64,000 nucleotides of DNA from Peribacillus psychrosaccharolyticus ATCC 23296 (lineage in GTDB: Bacteria; Bacillota; Bacilli; Bacillales; DSM-1321): assembly GCF_000305495.1 (NCBI RefSeq), contig NZ_AJTN02000204.1:1-64000 (forward strand), read 5' to 3'. Of this stretch, positions 53,796-62,807 are shown in pieces. Below the pieces are notes generated by a model, which made no database searches, had not been told where the DNA came from, and saw nothing but the letters and a program-made list of their open reading frames with translations. The first letter of the stretch is position 1, and each line of letters begins with the position of its first letter. A program made the translations under genes and the position numbers.

Positions 53796-54893
53796 TTATT
53801 TACGGCGATTCAGAATATGCTTTTCATTTTGTAAAAATTGACTGCGCGAGTTTCTCATCCGTTCAATGCGTTCTTCGACCATTCGGTCCGCTGCTTTGTA
53901 CGTTGGAATTCCGTCACGTTTAGCAATATTAATTACCTTTTCAATACTTGCATATACCCCTTCAACCTTTTTAAGTGCACGCTCACGATTATAACCGTAT
54001 AATTCATCGGCTACATTAATGACGCCGCCCGCGTTAATCACGTAATCCGGTGCATACACAATGCCCATTTCATGAATTTGATCACCATGGATAGGATCCT
54101 TCAGCTGATTATTTGCTGCTCCTGCAATAACCTTCGCTTTAATTCTAGAAATCGTTTGGTCATTAATCACTGCGCCAAGCGCACAAGGAGCATAGATATC
54201 ACAATCAACATCATAGATATCATTTGGATCCACAGCCTTTGCACCAAACTCATCAACTGCTCGTTGAACGGCTTCCTTGTTAATGTCTGTCACAACAAGC
54301 TTAGCTCCTTCTTCATGCAGGTGACGCAATAAATTATAAGCAACATTGCCTACTCCTTGAACGGCTACTGTCTTGCCTTCAAGAGAATCTGTACCAAACG
54401 CAGCTTTAGCGGCTGCCTTCATTCCTCTATAAACCCCATAAGCAGTGACTGGTGAAGGATTACCTGAAGAACCGAATGCTGGTGATATACCCGTTACAAA
54501 GTCAGTTTCTTCATGAATAAGATCCATATCTGCAACAGTTGTCCCAACATCTTCAGCCGTAATATATCTGCCATTTAAACCTTGGATATACCGTCCAAAA
54601 GCACGGAACATTTCTTCATTTTTATCCTTACGGGGGTCACCGATAATAACCGTCTTACCGCCGCCTAAATTCAAGCCTGCTGCAGCATTTTTATATGTCA
54701 TACCTTTTGCAAGACGAAGAGCATCCTCAATCGCTGCATCCTCTGATTCGTAGGTCCACATTCTTGTTCCCCCAAGAGCTGGTCCAAGTGTTGTATCGTG
54801 AATGGCGACAATCGCCTTTAAGCCTGATTGTTTATCCTGACAGAATAAAAGTTGTTCGTAATCATATTTCTCCATATAAGTGAAAATCTCCAT
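53796..54893 (-). CDS. bcd: Leucine dehydrogenase
   Basis: The 365-residue NAD-dependent enzyme oxidatively deaminates Leu, Ile and Val to branched 2-oxoacids. Catalytic Lys pair near [45 protein letters not shown] and NAD motif [14 protein letters not shown] at 54893 ([14 protein letters not shown]) with AGGAGG eight bases upstream is the family start; an earlier in-frame ATG overlaps the leader. First gene of the bkd operon, behind a sigma-54 promoter. Confidence 0.95.
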   Translation of the reverse strand: MEIFTYMEKYDYEQLLFCQDKQSGLKAIVAIHDTTLGPALGGTRMWTYESEDAAIEDALRLAKGMTYKNAAAGLNLGGGKTVIIGDPRKDKNEEMFRAFGRYIQGLNGRYITAEDVGTTVADMDLIHEETDFVTGISPAFGSSGNPSPVTAYGVYRGMKAAAKAAFGTDSLEGKTVAVQGVGNVAYNLLRHLHEEGAKLVVTDINKEAVQRAVDEFGAKAVDPNDIYDVDCDIYAPCALGAVINDQTISRIKAKVIAGAANNQLKDPIHGDQIHEMGIVYAPDYVINAGGVINVADELYGYNRERALKKVEGVYASIEKVINIAKRDGIPTYKAADRMVEERIERMRNSRSQFLQNEKHILNRRK

Positions 54894-54946
54894 TGATAAA
54901 TCCTCCTCTAATGTCATGACAATTAATTGTGATTAGATAAAACCAC

Positions 54947-54971
54947 CTATTAGTGGTATGACCACTAATAG
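54947..54971 (-). promoter_or_regulatory. Leader stem-loop of the bkd operon
   Basis: Perfect 10-bp inverted repeat CTATTAGTGG / CCACTAATAG, loop of five, in the leader between the sigma-54 promoter and the bcd ribosome site. TGGTTTTATCT follows. Could be an operator, weak attenuator or mRNA stabiliser. Confidence 0.55.
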
Positions 54972-55016
54972 CAGGGTCATGCCTGTTTTATGGCTTTTCG
55001 CGTGCTAAATATAGTA

Positions 55017-55032
55017 TGCAAATACCATGCCA
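55017..55032 (-). promoter_or_regulatory. Sigma-54 (SigL) -24/-12 promoter of the bkd operon
   Basis: Minus strand TGGCATGGTATTTGCA agrees with TGGCACGNNNNTTGCW at all but one position, with GG and GC exactly 10 bases apart. It lies about 120 bases upstream of bcd and directly downstream of the gene for a sigma-54 activator, bkdR. Confidence 0.9.
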
Positions 55033-55070
55033 GCATACTTTTCTCCTTTTAGTGGATGTAAACCACATGT

Positions 55071-55113
55071 TGGCATGCAACAATTAGCATACTGTGCAAT
55101 TTATTGCATGCCA
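55071..55113 (-). promoter_or_regulatory. Putative BkdR enhancer (upstream activating) site
   Basis: TGGCATGCAA at 55071-55080 and TTGCATGCCA at 55104-55113 form a perfect 10-bp inverted repeat, centres 33 bases apart. It is about 40-80 bases upstream of the -24 element and overlaps the bkdR stop codon. Placement and symmetry fit an activator site. Confidence 0.6.
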
Positions 55114-57167
55114 GTTTTTTCAAGATTATATTTTTCCATTTTATAATACAGGTTTCGAATTGAAATTCCCAGAAATTCAGCCGTTTTCGTTTTATTTTGC
55201 TTATTTTTCTGCAGCGCCTCTTTAATTAGCCCGCATTCATAACGCTCCAACTTAGAAACTAATGGGGCGCTTGTCTTCCTTATTTCAAAATCATCCTCAT
55301 TTATGGGATCCGATGAGTCTAAGAAGTCTGGTATGTACTTCTCATCCATTATTACTTCGCTTTGTTTCATAAAAATAATCGCCCGACCTAATATATTCTC
55401 AAGCTCCCGCACATTGCCCGGCCATTCAGAATGTTTTAATCGAGAAAGAGCACCTTCTGTAATCCCTTCAATATTCCGTCCATATTCCAAATTGATTTTT
55501 TGGATAAGGTGCATCGCCAATTCTTTAATATCTACCTTCCGTTTTCGAAGAGGAGCAATATAGATTGGCATGCGATTTAAGCGAAAATATAAGTCTTCAC
55601 GAAATCCGCCGCTTGCTATCGCTTTTTCTAGATTACTGTTCGTTGCTGCGATGACACGAACATTGATCGATATAGGTTTCGTGCCGCCAACCCGGACAAT
55701 TTCTGATTCTTGGAGTACTCTTAACAGCTTTGCTTGTAGAGAAGGCGTCAATTCCCCAATTTCATCAAGGAAGATACTGCCATTATCCGCTTCTTCAAAA
55801 AGCCCTTTTTTCCCTCCGCGCTTAGCTCCAGAAAAGGCCCCCTCATCGTAACCAAATAATTCACTTTCAAGTAAGGATTCGGATATAGCAGCACAATTCA
55901 CTCGGACAAATTTATTAAATTTCCGCTCACTGGCATTGTGTATGGCGTGAGCAAATAATTCTTTACCTGTTCCTGACTCGCCCCGGAGCAAAACCGTTAC
56001 AGGTGTTCGTGCACTTAGCTTTGCCTGTTCAATCGGCAGCTGCATTTCTTCAGATTGACCAATGATATCTTCGAAGGTATATTTCGCTTCAAGCGTTCGA
56101 ATAATCTGCCGAGCCCGATTTAATTCCTGATTCAATTGACGAATTTCAGAAACATCATGAATGACTCCCACACTGCCTTTGACTTGTCCATCAACAATGA
56201 TTGGTGCAACGTTTACAATCACTTCTTTACGTTTTTGGCCGATTTTCATATTCGTTCCCCGTACTGCTCTTCTTGTTTGGAGAACTTGCATATGCATACT
56301 ATCCCCTTGATAAATATCTGCATCAGCAGGTTTCCCAATCACTTCTTCACTCGTCAGCCCCGTCAGCCTCGTATATGCCCGATTAATCAGCATCCCTCGT
56401 CCTTGCTCGTCCACGACTGAAATGGCATCATCACTTGATTGAATAATCGCTTCAAGCATCGTTTGGATTTCCTTCAAGTCAGTAATCTGTTCCGCTAAAT
56501 CAACAACCTCCGTAATATCTTTAAAAACCGCAATTGCCCCGATTGCCTCATTCGACTCATCAAGCAAGGGAATTCTTGTGGTAATAATTTTCATGCCGTT
56601 TTTTAACAGATGCTCTTGATTGATTTCCCTGCGCTTTGATTGTAAAACTACAGGAAGCCTGGTATCAGGAATAATCGTCTGAATCGGTTTACCCAGGACT
56701 TCGATTCTTCTCTCGCCTGTCATTCGTTCCGCACTGCCATTGAAAAGAATAATATTTCCCTGTCGATCTATAACAATCATACCATCATTTGTCGTATTAA
56801 AAATTAATTCGTGCTTCGTTGCTTCATTTTCAAGCCTATGTATTAATGCTCTCTTTTCATTAAATAACTGTGCAATAAGATAAGCAAGACTACCTGGTAT
56901 GATGAGCGCCTTTCCACTGAAAACCTTCACAATCTCTTTAAAAACCACTTTATTTTTTGTCGCCTCAATGATCACATCTACGGATGATGGGTCTATGCCT
57001 TGCCAGTCCATTTTTGTAGGTATTCCTAATTTTTCGGCTAGTTGGATCCCTTCTGCCGTAATTTGCGAATCAATGACCCAAGAAACAGTGAATTTGCCGC
57101 TTTCAAGCAAGAGATTTAAAATGGCACTTCCCCTTTTTCCAGCACCAATAATCATGACTTTCTGCAA
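55101..57167 (-). CDS. bkdR: Sigma-54-dependent activator BkdR
   Basis: The 688-residue enhancer-binding protein has an N-terminal Rossmann-like domain ([17 protein letters not shown]), two PAS domains (about 130-235 and 240-350), an AAA+ domain (Walker [16 protein letters not shown] loop where the usual form is GAFTGA, Walker [13 protein letters not shown]-finger region) and a C-terminal Fis-type HTH ([20 protein letters not shown]). TTG start with GGAGGAAG. It should activate bcd-lpdV-bkdAA-AB-B; the PAS/Rossmann parts may sense branched-chain metabolites. Confidence 0.94.
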   Translation of the reverse strand: MQKVMIIGAGKRGSAILNLLLESGKFTVSWVIDSQITAEGIQLAEKLGIPTKMDWQGIDPSSVDVIIEATKNKVVFKEIVKVFSGKALIIPGSLAYLIAQLFNEKRALIHRLENEATKHELIFNTTNDGMIVIDRQGNIILFNGSAERMTGERRIEVLGKPIQTIIPDTRLPVVLQSKRREINQEHLLKNGMKIITTRIPLLDESNEAIGAIAVFKDITEVVDLAEQITDLKEIQTMLEAIIQSSDDAISVVDEQGRGMLINRAYTRLTGLTSEEVIGKPADADIYQGDSMHMQVLQTRRAVRGTNMKIGQKRKEVIVNVAPIIVDGQVKGSVGVIHDVSEIRQLNQELNRARQIIRTLEAKYTFEDIIGQSEEMQLPIEQAKLSARTPVTVLLRGESGTGKELFAHAIHNASERKFNKFVRVNCAAISESLLESELFGYDEGAFSGAKRGGKKGLFEEADNGSIFLDEIGELTPSLQAKLLRVLQESEIVRVGGTKPISINVRVIAATNSNLEKAIASGGFREDLYFRLNRMPIYIAPLRKRKVDIKELAMHLIQKINLEYGRNIEGITEGALSRLKHSEWPGNVRELENILGRAIIFMKQSEVIMDEKYIPDFLDSSDPINEDDFEIRKTSAPLVSKLERYECGLIKEALQKNKQNKTKTAEFLGISIRNLYYKMEKYNLEKTGMQ

Positions 57168-57253
57168 TCAACTTCCTCCCTGCCGTGTTAAACATCCCGG
57201 ATAATATGCAAAAAATTTCTTATTTCTCTTCATCTTAAACAACTATAGACAGC

Positions 57254-57281
57254 TTGACAAATTTTTAATATACCTTATCAT
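57254..57281 (+). promoter_or_regulatory. Sigma-A promoter of yqzF
   Basis: TTGACA (consensus) and TATCAT (5/6), spacer 16, about 36 bases before the yqzF ATG. Confidence 0.7.
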
Positions 57282-57317
57282 TTTGAGAAGGAATTCTTTT
57301 TCAGAAGGGAAACAAAT

Positions 57318-57554
57318 ATGAGACGGCTGATGGCATTTTTAATCCTCTTCATTCCCGGAGCGTTTGCGGCATATGGAATCAAAATAATGAGAGATATGGT
57401 ATTTGGTATAAAGCTTGCCCCTTACCCCTTTCTCTGGCTGCAATTTCTCGTGGGACTCATTTTAATGATTGGCGGCATTGGTTTTATTGCCGGATTCGTA
57501 CTTCATCGTGACCGTAAAAAAATAAAGTCCAGTCCCGTTTTAGCCAATCCATAG
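57318..57554 (+). CDS. yqzF: DUF2627 membrane protein YqzF
   Basis: The 78-residue membrane protein has two hydrophobic helices (about residues 4-24 and 38-63) and a short basic cytosolic tail (HRDRKKIKSS). It matches the DUF2627/YqzF family in length and the FIPGAFAAYGIKIMRD start, and lies divergently next to bkdR as in B. subtilis. AGAAGGGA precedes the ATG. Function unknown. Confidence 0.88.
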   Translation: MRRLMAFLILFIPGAFAAYGIKIMRDMVFGIKLAPYPFLWLQFLVGLILMIGGIGFIAGFVLHRDRKKIKSSPVLANP

Positions 57555-57589
57555 AAAAAAACAATAACCATTTTCTCTTTACGACAAAG

Positions 57590-57616
57590 ACCCGGCCAAA
57601 CTTCGGCCGGGTTTTT
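57590..57616. terminator. Bidirectional terminator yqzF / glycerophosphodiesterase
   Basis: ACCCGGCC, loop, GGCCGGGT and TTTTT on the plus strand; ends convergent genes. Confidence 0.88.
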
Positions 57617-57618
57617 AA

Positions 57619-58353
57619 TTACTTACTTCTATTCAGTTCCCTTATCCTCACCGCGCGTTCAGGAAAGTCAGTGATGATTGCACTGCAATTGATACTCAGG
57701 AGTCTTTTAATATCTTCTTCCCCATTAATGGTGTAGGGTCTTACCTGAATTCCATAGGCCATTGCATCAATGATTAACGCATCTGGTACGGCATGAATGG
57801 AAGGATGCATTCCTCTAGAACCTATTGAGCTGGCATATACCCAAGGCATATAGATTCCGTCTCGATACAAAGGAGCTGTTTCAATTTCAGGAGCAAGCCG
57901 CCAAGCATAGACAAGAGAATAGTGATTGAATGACGAAAGAATTACCCGTTCCTCTAATCCATATCCTCTAACAAGCTGGATTACTTTTTCCTCAAGTCCT
58001 GGATAAAGATAAACCCCATTTTTAAGTTCAATATTACATAATAAATCGGTGGACTGGATCCATTCAAATACCTCCTGCAGGCTTGGAATAGGAATTCTCC
58101 TGCCCAGTTGCTTTCCAAACTTGTAACCTGCATTCAGCTTCTTCATATCTCCCATGGTTTGATCCTTAACAAATCCACTTCCATTTGTGGTTCTGTTCAG
58201 CGTTTCATCATGTATGACTACTGGAATTCCATCTTTAGAAAGCTGAACATCAAGTTCAATTCCATCCGCGCCGCTTCGTTTTGCCTCAATGAATGCGACC
58301 ATTGTATTCTCTGGATATGTTCCCGCTGCTCCTCGATGAGCGAATATTTTCAT
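57619..58353 (-). CDS. yqiK: Glycerophosphodiester phosphodiesterase (YqiK)
   Basis: The 244-residue cytosolic TIM-barrel enzyme hydrolyses glycerophosphodiesters to sn-glycerol-3-phosphate and an alcohol. Catalytic and metal residues: FAHRGAAGTYPENT (His, Arg, Glu), DGIELDVQLSKDGIPVVIHDETLNRTTNG (Glu, Asp, His) and NIELKNG. No signal peptide, unlike GlpQ, so intracellular. Monocistronic; AAAGGAGCGGG site. Position between spo0A and yqzF matches yqiK. Confidence 0.9.
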   Translation of the reverse strand: MKIFAHRGAAGTYPENTMVAFIEAKRSGADGIELDVQLSKDGIPVVIHDETLNRTTNGSGFVKDQTMGDMKKLNAGYKFGKQLGRRIPIPSLQEVFEWIQSTDLLCNIELKNGVYLYPGLEEKVIQLVRGYGLEERVILSSFNHYSLVYAWRLAPEIETAPLYRDGIYMPWVYASSIGSRGMHPSIHAVPDALIIDAMAYGIQVRPYTINGEEDIKRLLSINCSAIITDFPERAVRIRELNRSK

Positions 58354-58429
58354 TGTACACCCGCTCCTTTAGATAATAACGTTCAGTTATATCTATGAAG
58401 GAACAGCTCGATTTATCTAACATACTTAT

Positions 58430-60006
58430 TTACTCGAAGTGCATATTATTATTTTCTGCAAAAAAAGTCCCTTTTGTCGATTCTTTGATGTTTCTCTGAA
58501 GGCTTTTTATTTCCAAACAGGTATCTGGAAACGCCATTTGTCCTATGGTCACTTCTCCATCTCCTTTGATTTCAAGCATATCCGTTAGATAACGCCGCTT
58601 CTCATCATGTTGGAAAATGGTCACCATTATTTGATCATAGGTTTTTTTAATTGTTCATATTGAAACTTTTGATGAACATTTGTCTCGCCCTCTATCGAAT
58701 CAAAAATCTCTATTTTCTGCTTCAACTGCTCCATCTTAAGTATATTGGCTTTGTATTCTAATAACGTTTCTTTTAAATCCTTTTCAACCTTTTTTCGATC
58801 GAATCCTGCAACCTGAATGATTGTCCTTCGTTCAAGCCGGTTCCCGACTATAGCCGCTTTTACTTTCCCGCGGGCTTCTATTACCCCGCCAATTAACTTC
58901 CCGTTCTTTTCATCCGCGATAATATGATTAGCCTTTACATGACTACCTAACGCATAGTACCCAATATGTATCGTTCCTAAAGCTTCGAGAAAACACTCAT
59001 TCGCATGTTTAACATAAATGTTTTTTCCAGCCTTCACCACGGATTTTCCTTTTCCAAAGATACCGCCTCGAATATAAATGTCACCAGTAACCGATTCAAT
59101 TCTGTCACAATGACTGATTCCGTGTTCACTTTCAATTGCTACATCCTTTGTTGCTTTCACGGAATAGTTTTCACAAATGGTTCCATTAATGGTAATACTT
59201 CCATTAAATTCGATATTACCTGTTTCAACACCCACATCACCATTAATGATCAAATGATCGCCAACTTGTATTTTCCCGCCAACCGTTTCGACTACACCAT
59301 CCCTTAAAGCCCGAAGAACAATTTTCCCATTCTCTTCACACGCTTCAACAGTCTTCTGATCAAATACTAATTTTTTGTTTTTCCCATTTTTTTGGACGAC
59401 GTATTCACCGGTAATGGTTTTCCCAGGTGTGCCCTTCGTTGCTGGAATTTTTTCACCCAGCCATTCCCCCATTTTCACTTCATCTAAAAAATTCATATCA
59501 TAATAATCTGCTTTTCCATCGTCCCTGATTGTGGGCTTCCGAACAGAGCGTTTAAAATAGGTTATAACCGCATCTTGTCCGTGTACTGGCTCTTTTCCCC
59601 TTGCAATCAAAATTTCCTTGTTAACAGTCAAAGGTCCCGAAAGGATATCCATCCTGATTCCTTCCTTGACTGAATGATTATGTAAACAGTTTAGTATTTC
59701 TGAAGTGAAATAGGTACGTTCGTTTGTAAACGCTTCTTCTGTACAATTTAACGTTATAAACGCTGCCATTTTATCGGCAGCAACCGTACACTCTATTTCT
59801 GGTTTAAAATCGCCAATATGTACCTTCTCGCCGCTGCCAGAGGTAATTGCCGTTCTTAATTCCTTAAAACGATTCAAATTAATGCGCGGGTGTTTAGCGA
59901 TTAGTTGATTAAAGGTAAGTAAGGAGAATCCCTTTTGGTACATAGTTATGTATAACGAATTGTCTAATTCTTCTAGTAAAAAATACTCATTCTTTTCGAT
60001 TTCCAT
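58430..60006 (-). pseudogene. DUF342/FapA family protein, frameshifted near the 3' end
   Basis: The N-terminal 459 codons (58627-60006) give an ordinary DUF342 protein with the parallel beta-helix repeat region (GDHLIINGDVGVETGNIEFNGSITINGTI...) and a start of the coiled coil (LLEYKANILKMEQLKQKIEIF), then stop at KKPMIK. The next frame (58430-58627) supplies the expected C-terminus (DMLEIKGDGEVTIGQMAFPDTCLEIKSLQ...GTFFAENNNMHFE). Adding one A to the seven-A coding run (plus T7, 58642-58648) joins them as QLKKTYDQIMVTIFQ. DUF342 proteins are linked to flagellar assembly or polysaccharide regulation; role here unknown. Probably a homopolymer error. Confidence 0.85.
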
Positions 60007-60098
60007 AAATGATTCCTTTCTACCATTGTATATAGCTATCTTACCATATTAAGGCGAACGAGTTAGGTAATCTAAAGAATATTTTGACAGATTGCATA

Positions 60099-60124
60099 CA
60101 AAAAAAGCCAACCACTAAGTTGAC
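60099..60124 (-). terminator. Terminator downstream of spo0A
   Basis: GTCAAC, loop, GTTGGC (one G-T wobble), then TTTTTTTG on the minus strand. It is about 120 bases past the spo0A stop; the stretch between holds nothing else convincing. Confidence 0.65.
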
Positions 60125-60246
60125 TTCTAACATCCCGCTGAGAATCATCATCGTGCTCTCAACCCTATTTAAAAAGACCAGTGAATCATTCATATTCATT
60201 GGTTAATCCCAAAGAATAGAATTAGAAAATGTTTGTAATGCTTCTT

Positions 60247-61035
60247 TTAAGAAGCCTTATGCTCGAGGCGCAGCTTGTCAGCGACCATGGCGATAAACTC
60301 TGAATTAGTAGGTTTTGCTTTCGTCATGGACACTGTATATCCAAATAACGTTGAAATGGATTCTATATTTCCCCGGCTCCATGCCACTTCGATTGCGTGA
60401 CGGATAGCCCGTTCGACACGGCTTGCTGTTGTGTTATATTTTTTTGCAATATCAGGATAAAGAACTTTCGTAATCGATCCAAGTAATTCAATATCGTTAT
60501 AGACCATGGATATAGCTTCTCGCAAATATAGATACCCTTTGATATGAGCGGGAACCCCAATTTCATGAATGATACTCGTAATACTTGCATCAAGATTTTT
60601 GGGTTTTTGCTCTACTGGGCTGCGATAATTAAAGTGGGAGGATTTTTTTAACATGGATTCTCTGCCGCTGACTTGACGGATATGTCCAGCCAGGTTTTCC
60701 ATATCAAATGGCTTCAGAATAAAATAAGATGCGCCTAAATCAACAGCCTTCTTGGTTACATCTTCTTGACCAAAAGCAGTAAGCATAATTACACTTGGCA
60801 TTTTATTGCGTCTCTGATCACGTAATTTCTCCAGAACAGCCAGCCCATCTAAATGAGGCATAATAATGTCCAAAATCAAGATATCGGGTTCGATTGATTC
60901 TAATAGACTCAAACAATCCTGCCCGTTATGTGCAACCCCAATTACTTCCATATCTTCTTTGGCCGAAATATACTCTTCCAATAACGAGACGAGTTCTCTG
61001 TTGTCATCTACAACACACACCTTAATTTTATCCAC
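60247..61035 (-). CDS. spo0A: Sporulation master regulator Spo0A
   Basis: The 262-residue response regulator is phosphorylated through the sporulation phosphorelay. Receiver with DDN (residues ~9-11), phosphoacceptor Asp in [12 protein letters not shown] and Lys in FILKPFD; variable linker; C-terminal DNA-binding domain nearly identical to B. subtilis ([30 protein letters not shown]...[18 protein letters not shown]...[17 protein letters not shown]). GTG start at 61035 with GGAGGAATT eight bases upstream. It shows the organism is a spore-former. Confidence 0.98.
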   Translation of the reverse strand: MDKIKVCVVDDNRELVSLLEEYISAKEDMEVIGVAHNGQDCLSLLESIEPDILILDIIMPHLDGLAVLEKLRDQRRNKMPSVIMLTAFGQEDVTKKAVDLGASYFILKPFDMENLAGHIRQVSGRESMLKKSSHFNYRSPVEQKPKNLDASITSIIHEIGVPAHIKGYLYLREAISMVYNDIELLGSITKVLYPDIAKKYNTTASRVERAIRHAIEVAWSRGNIESISTLFGYTVSMTKAKPTNSEFIAMVADKLRLEHKAS

Positions 61036-61104
61036 GTTAAAATTCCTCCTCAACTACAATTGGTCATTTTTTCTAATTATCTATATAATCATTGTAATTG
61101 AACT

Positions 61105-61132
61105 TTTCGACAATGAAAACTATATTCCCTTT
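61105..61132 (-). promoter_or_regulatory. Sigma-H-type promoter and 0A box of spo0A
   Basis: AAAGGGAAT (61124-61132) and GTCGAAA (61105-61111) with 12-base spacing match RnAGGnWWW/RnnGAAT except one base. The -10 region contains TGTCGAA (61106-61112), an exact 0A box, so Spo0A~P may feed back on its own gene. Confidence 0.6.
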
Positions 61133-61215
61133 ATTTTAGGTTAAATTATAGGAAATCTTTATTTTTCTCGTGTTCTCTCTAGTTTTCGACGTTATTCGCT
61201 CTGACCTGTTGTTTT

Positions 61216-61222
61216 TGTCGAA
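61216..61222 (+). promoter_or_regulatory. Upstream 0A box
   Basis: TGTCGAA on the plus strand, about 180 bases upstream of the spo0A GTG. A near match, CGTCGAA (minus strand, 61185-61191), lies between. Together with 61106-61112 they resemble the multiple 0A boxes of the B. subtilis spo0A control region. Confidence 0.5.
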
Positions 61223-61310
61223 TAATCTCTTGTTACCGTATATTAACACATAACAAGTGAAAATGTGAAATTTCTCTACGAGTGTCTGAATGTTCGGTGA
61301 TAACAAGAAT

Positions 61311-61335
61311 GGCTGCCGAGAATTTCTCGGCAGCC
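61311..61335 (-). terminator. Hairpin between spoIVB and spo0A (GGCTGCCGAG type)
   Basis: Perfect 12-bp arms GGCTGCCGAGAA / TTCTCGGCAGCC, one-base loop, then ATTCTTGTT on the minus strand. Same sequence family as the terminators at 10021 and 14554. Confidence 0.75.
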
Positions 61336-61343
61336 TTCGGGTG

Positions 61344-62642
61344 TTAACTTGCTTTAGACGGAGTTTCTGCTTTTTCATATATATTGATGCCCGCATCATT
61401 AAGCATCCATTCAATATGAACTCCATATCCACTCGTTGGATCGTTAACAAACACATGGGTTACTGCACCAATGAGCTTTCCATTTTGAATAATCGGACTA
61501 CCGCTCATTCCTTGAACAATTCCGCCTGTTTTAGCCAATAGTTCTTTATCGGTGACCTTGATAACCATTCCTTTAATGGCCGGAAACTTTTGTGGAATGG
61601 TACTAACAATTTCGATATCATATTCTTCCACAGTCGATCCATCTACAACCGTTAATATCTTTGCAGGGCCTTCCTTCACTTCATGTGAAAGTGAAATGGG
61701 AAGTGGTTTATTTGCTGTCAATTTATGATCACTTTTTCCATTCATTTTTCCAAAGATACCAAATGGACTATTTCGGTTAATGGTTCCAATGACTTCGCGA
61801 TCAGGAGAAAATCGAGCAAGTTTCTCACCAGGCTCACCGTTACTTCCTTTTTCTATGGAAGTCACGGTAGAACGGACTATTTCTCCATCTTTTACGATGA
61901 TTGGTTTCTTCGTATCCATATCCGAAATCACATGCCCGAGTGCACCATATTTTTTTGAATCAGGGTGATAGAAAGTCATGGTTCCAATTCCAGCTGCGGA
62001 ATCTCGAATATATAAACCGAGCTTAAAGCTGCCTTCATTTTTATCTTTTAAAGGCTTAAGTGTTGTATCAATGGTCTCATTTTCTCGGTTAATGACCAGT
62101 TGCAGCGGCCTGCCGCTTTCACCTGCTTGCTGAACAAATGGAGTCACATCTGACATTTTCTTTATTTCTTGACCATTAATCTTTGTGATAATATCTCCAA
62201 CCTCTACCTTAGCACTTTCACCAGGTGATCTTTTCCCTTCTTTGGTATCAACCAGATGATGACCCACTACAAGTACTCCTAGTGTATTCAATTTGACGCC
62301 AATTGATTGTCCGCCGGGAATAACCTTAAAATTCTTTAAAACCTGTACATCAACCTTTTTTATTGGAAAGCCCGCTACATCAAATAATACTTGATTTTCC
62401 CCAGGCTTCTCTCCACCTAAAGTTATAGCTGACTTTCCATTTTGGATAGATATGCTATTATCTGGAGAAAATACAGTTGCAGAAACGGGCAATGCATTAG
62501 AAAACGTATAGTGATCCCCTTCGAAAAGAACAACTTTTCTGGGAATAGTCATAAATTCACGGAATGGCTGATATAACCCAAGTGTTAGTAGCGAAATAAG
62601 GAGAATTCCACCGATGATTTTTCTAATCCATTCTTTTTTCAA
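61344..62642 (-). CDS. spoIVB: SpoIVB peptidase
   Basis: The 432-residue serine peptidase is made in the forespore and signals pro-sigma-K processing by cutting SpoIVFA. N-terminal membrane anchor (about residues 8-25), PDZ domain near 110-200 ([15 protein letters not shown]...[16 protein letters not shown]), then the S55 peptidase domain with His in [12 protein letters not shown] and the catalytic Ser in [20 protein letters not shown] start, with AGGAGGAGAG upstream. Lies between recN and spo0A as in B. subtilis. Confidence 0.96.
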   Translation of the reverse strand: MKKEWIRKIIGGILLISLLTLGLYQPFREFMTIPRKVVLFEGDHYTFSNALPVSATVFSPDNSISIQNGKSAITLGGEKPGENQVLFDVAGFPIKKVDVQVLKNFKVIPGGQSIGVKLNTLGVLVVGHHLVDTKEGKRSPGESAKVEVGDIITKINGQEIKKMSDVTPFVQQAGESGRPLQLVINRENETIDTTLKPLKDKNEGSFKLGLYIRDSAAGIGTMTFYHPDSKKYGALGHVISDMDTKKPIIVKDGEIVRSTVTSIEKGSNGEPGEKLARFSPDREVIGTINRNSPFGIFGKMNGKSDHKLTANKPLPISLSHEVKEGPAKILTVVDGSTVEEYDIEIVSTIPQKFPAIKGMVIKVTDKELLAKTGGIVQGMSGSPIIQNGKLIGAVTHVFVNDPTSGYGVHIEWMLNDAGINIYEKAETPSKAS

Positions 62643-62727
62643 GCTGTTTTCTCTCCTCCTCGCAATATAAATGGCTACCCCTTTAATTTTGCCTTTGCAG
62701 CAGTCATTTATAACCCAAGGACAAAAT

Positions 62728-62753
62728 AAAAGCTATCCGTATTTGGATAGCTT
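62728..62753 (-). terminator. Terminator of recN
   Basis: AAAGCTATCC, loop, GGATAGCTTT then TATTTTG on the minus strand, about 55 bases past the recN stop. Confidence 0.8.
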
Positions 62754-62807
62754 TACATTGTTTATAAAATTCAATTATGATTTCTCTTGCTGCTTATAGG
62801 AAAAAGC

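Noticed and set aside
60041-60199. 52-codon minus-strand open frame downstream of spo0A (MNMNDSLVFLNRV...)
   Set aside because: Weak ribosome site and the frame runs through the intrinsic terminator at 60099-60124.
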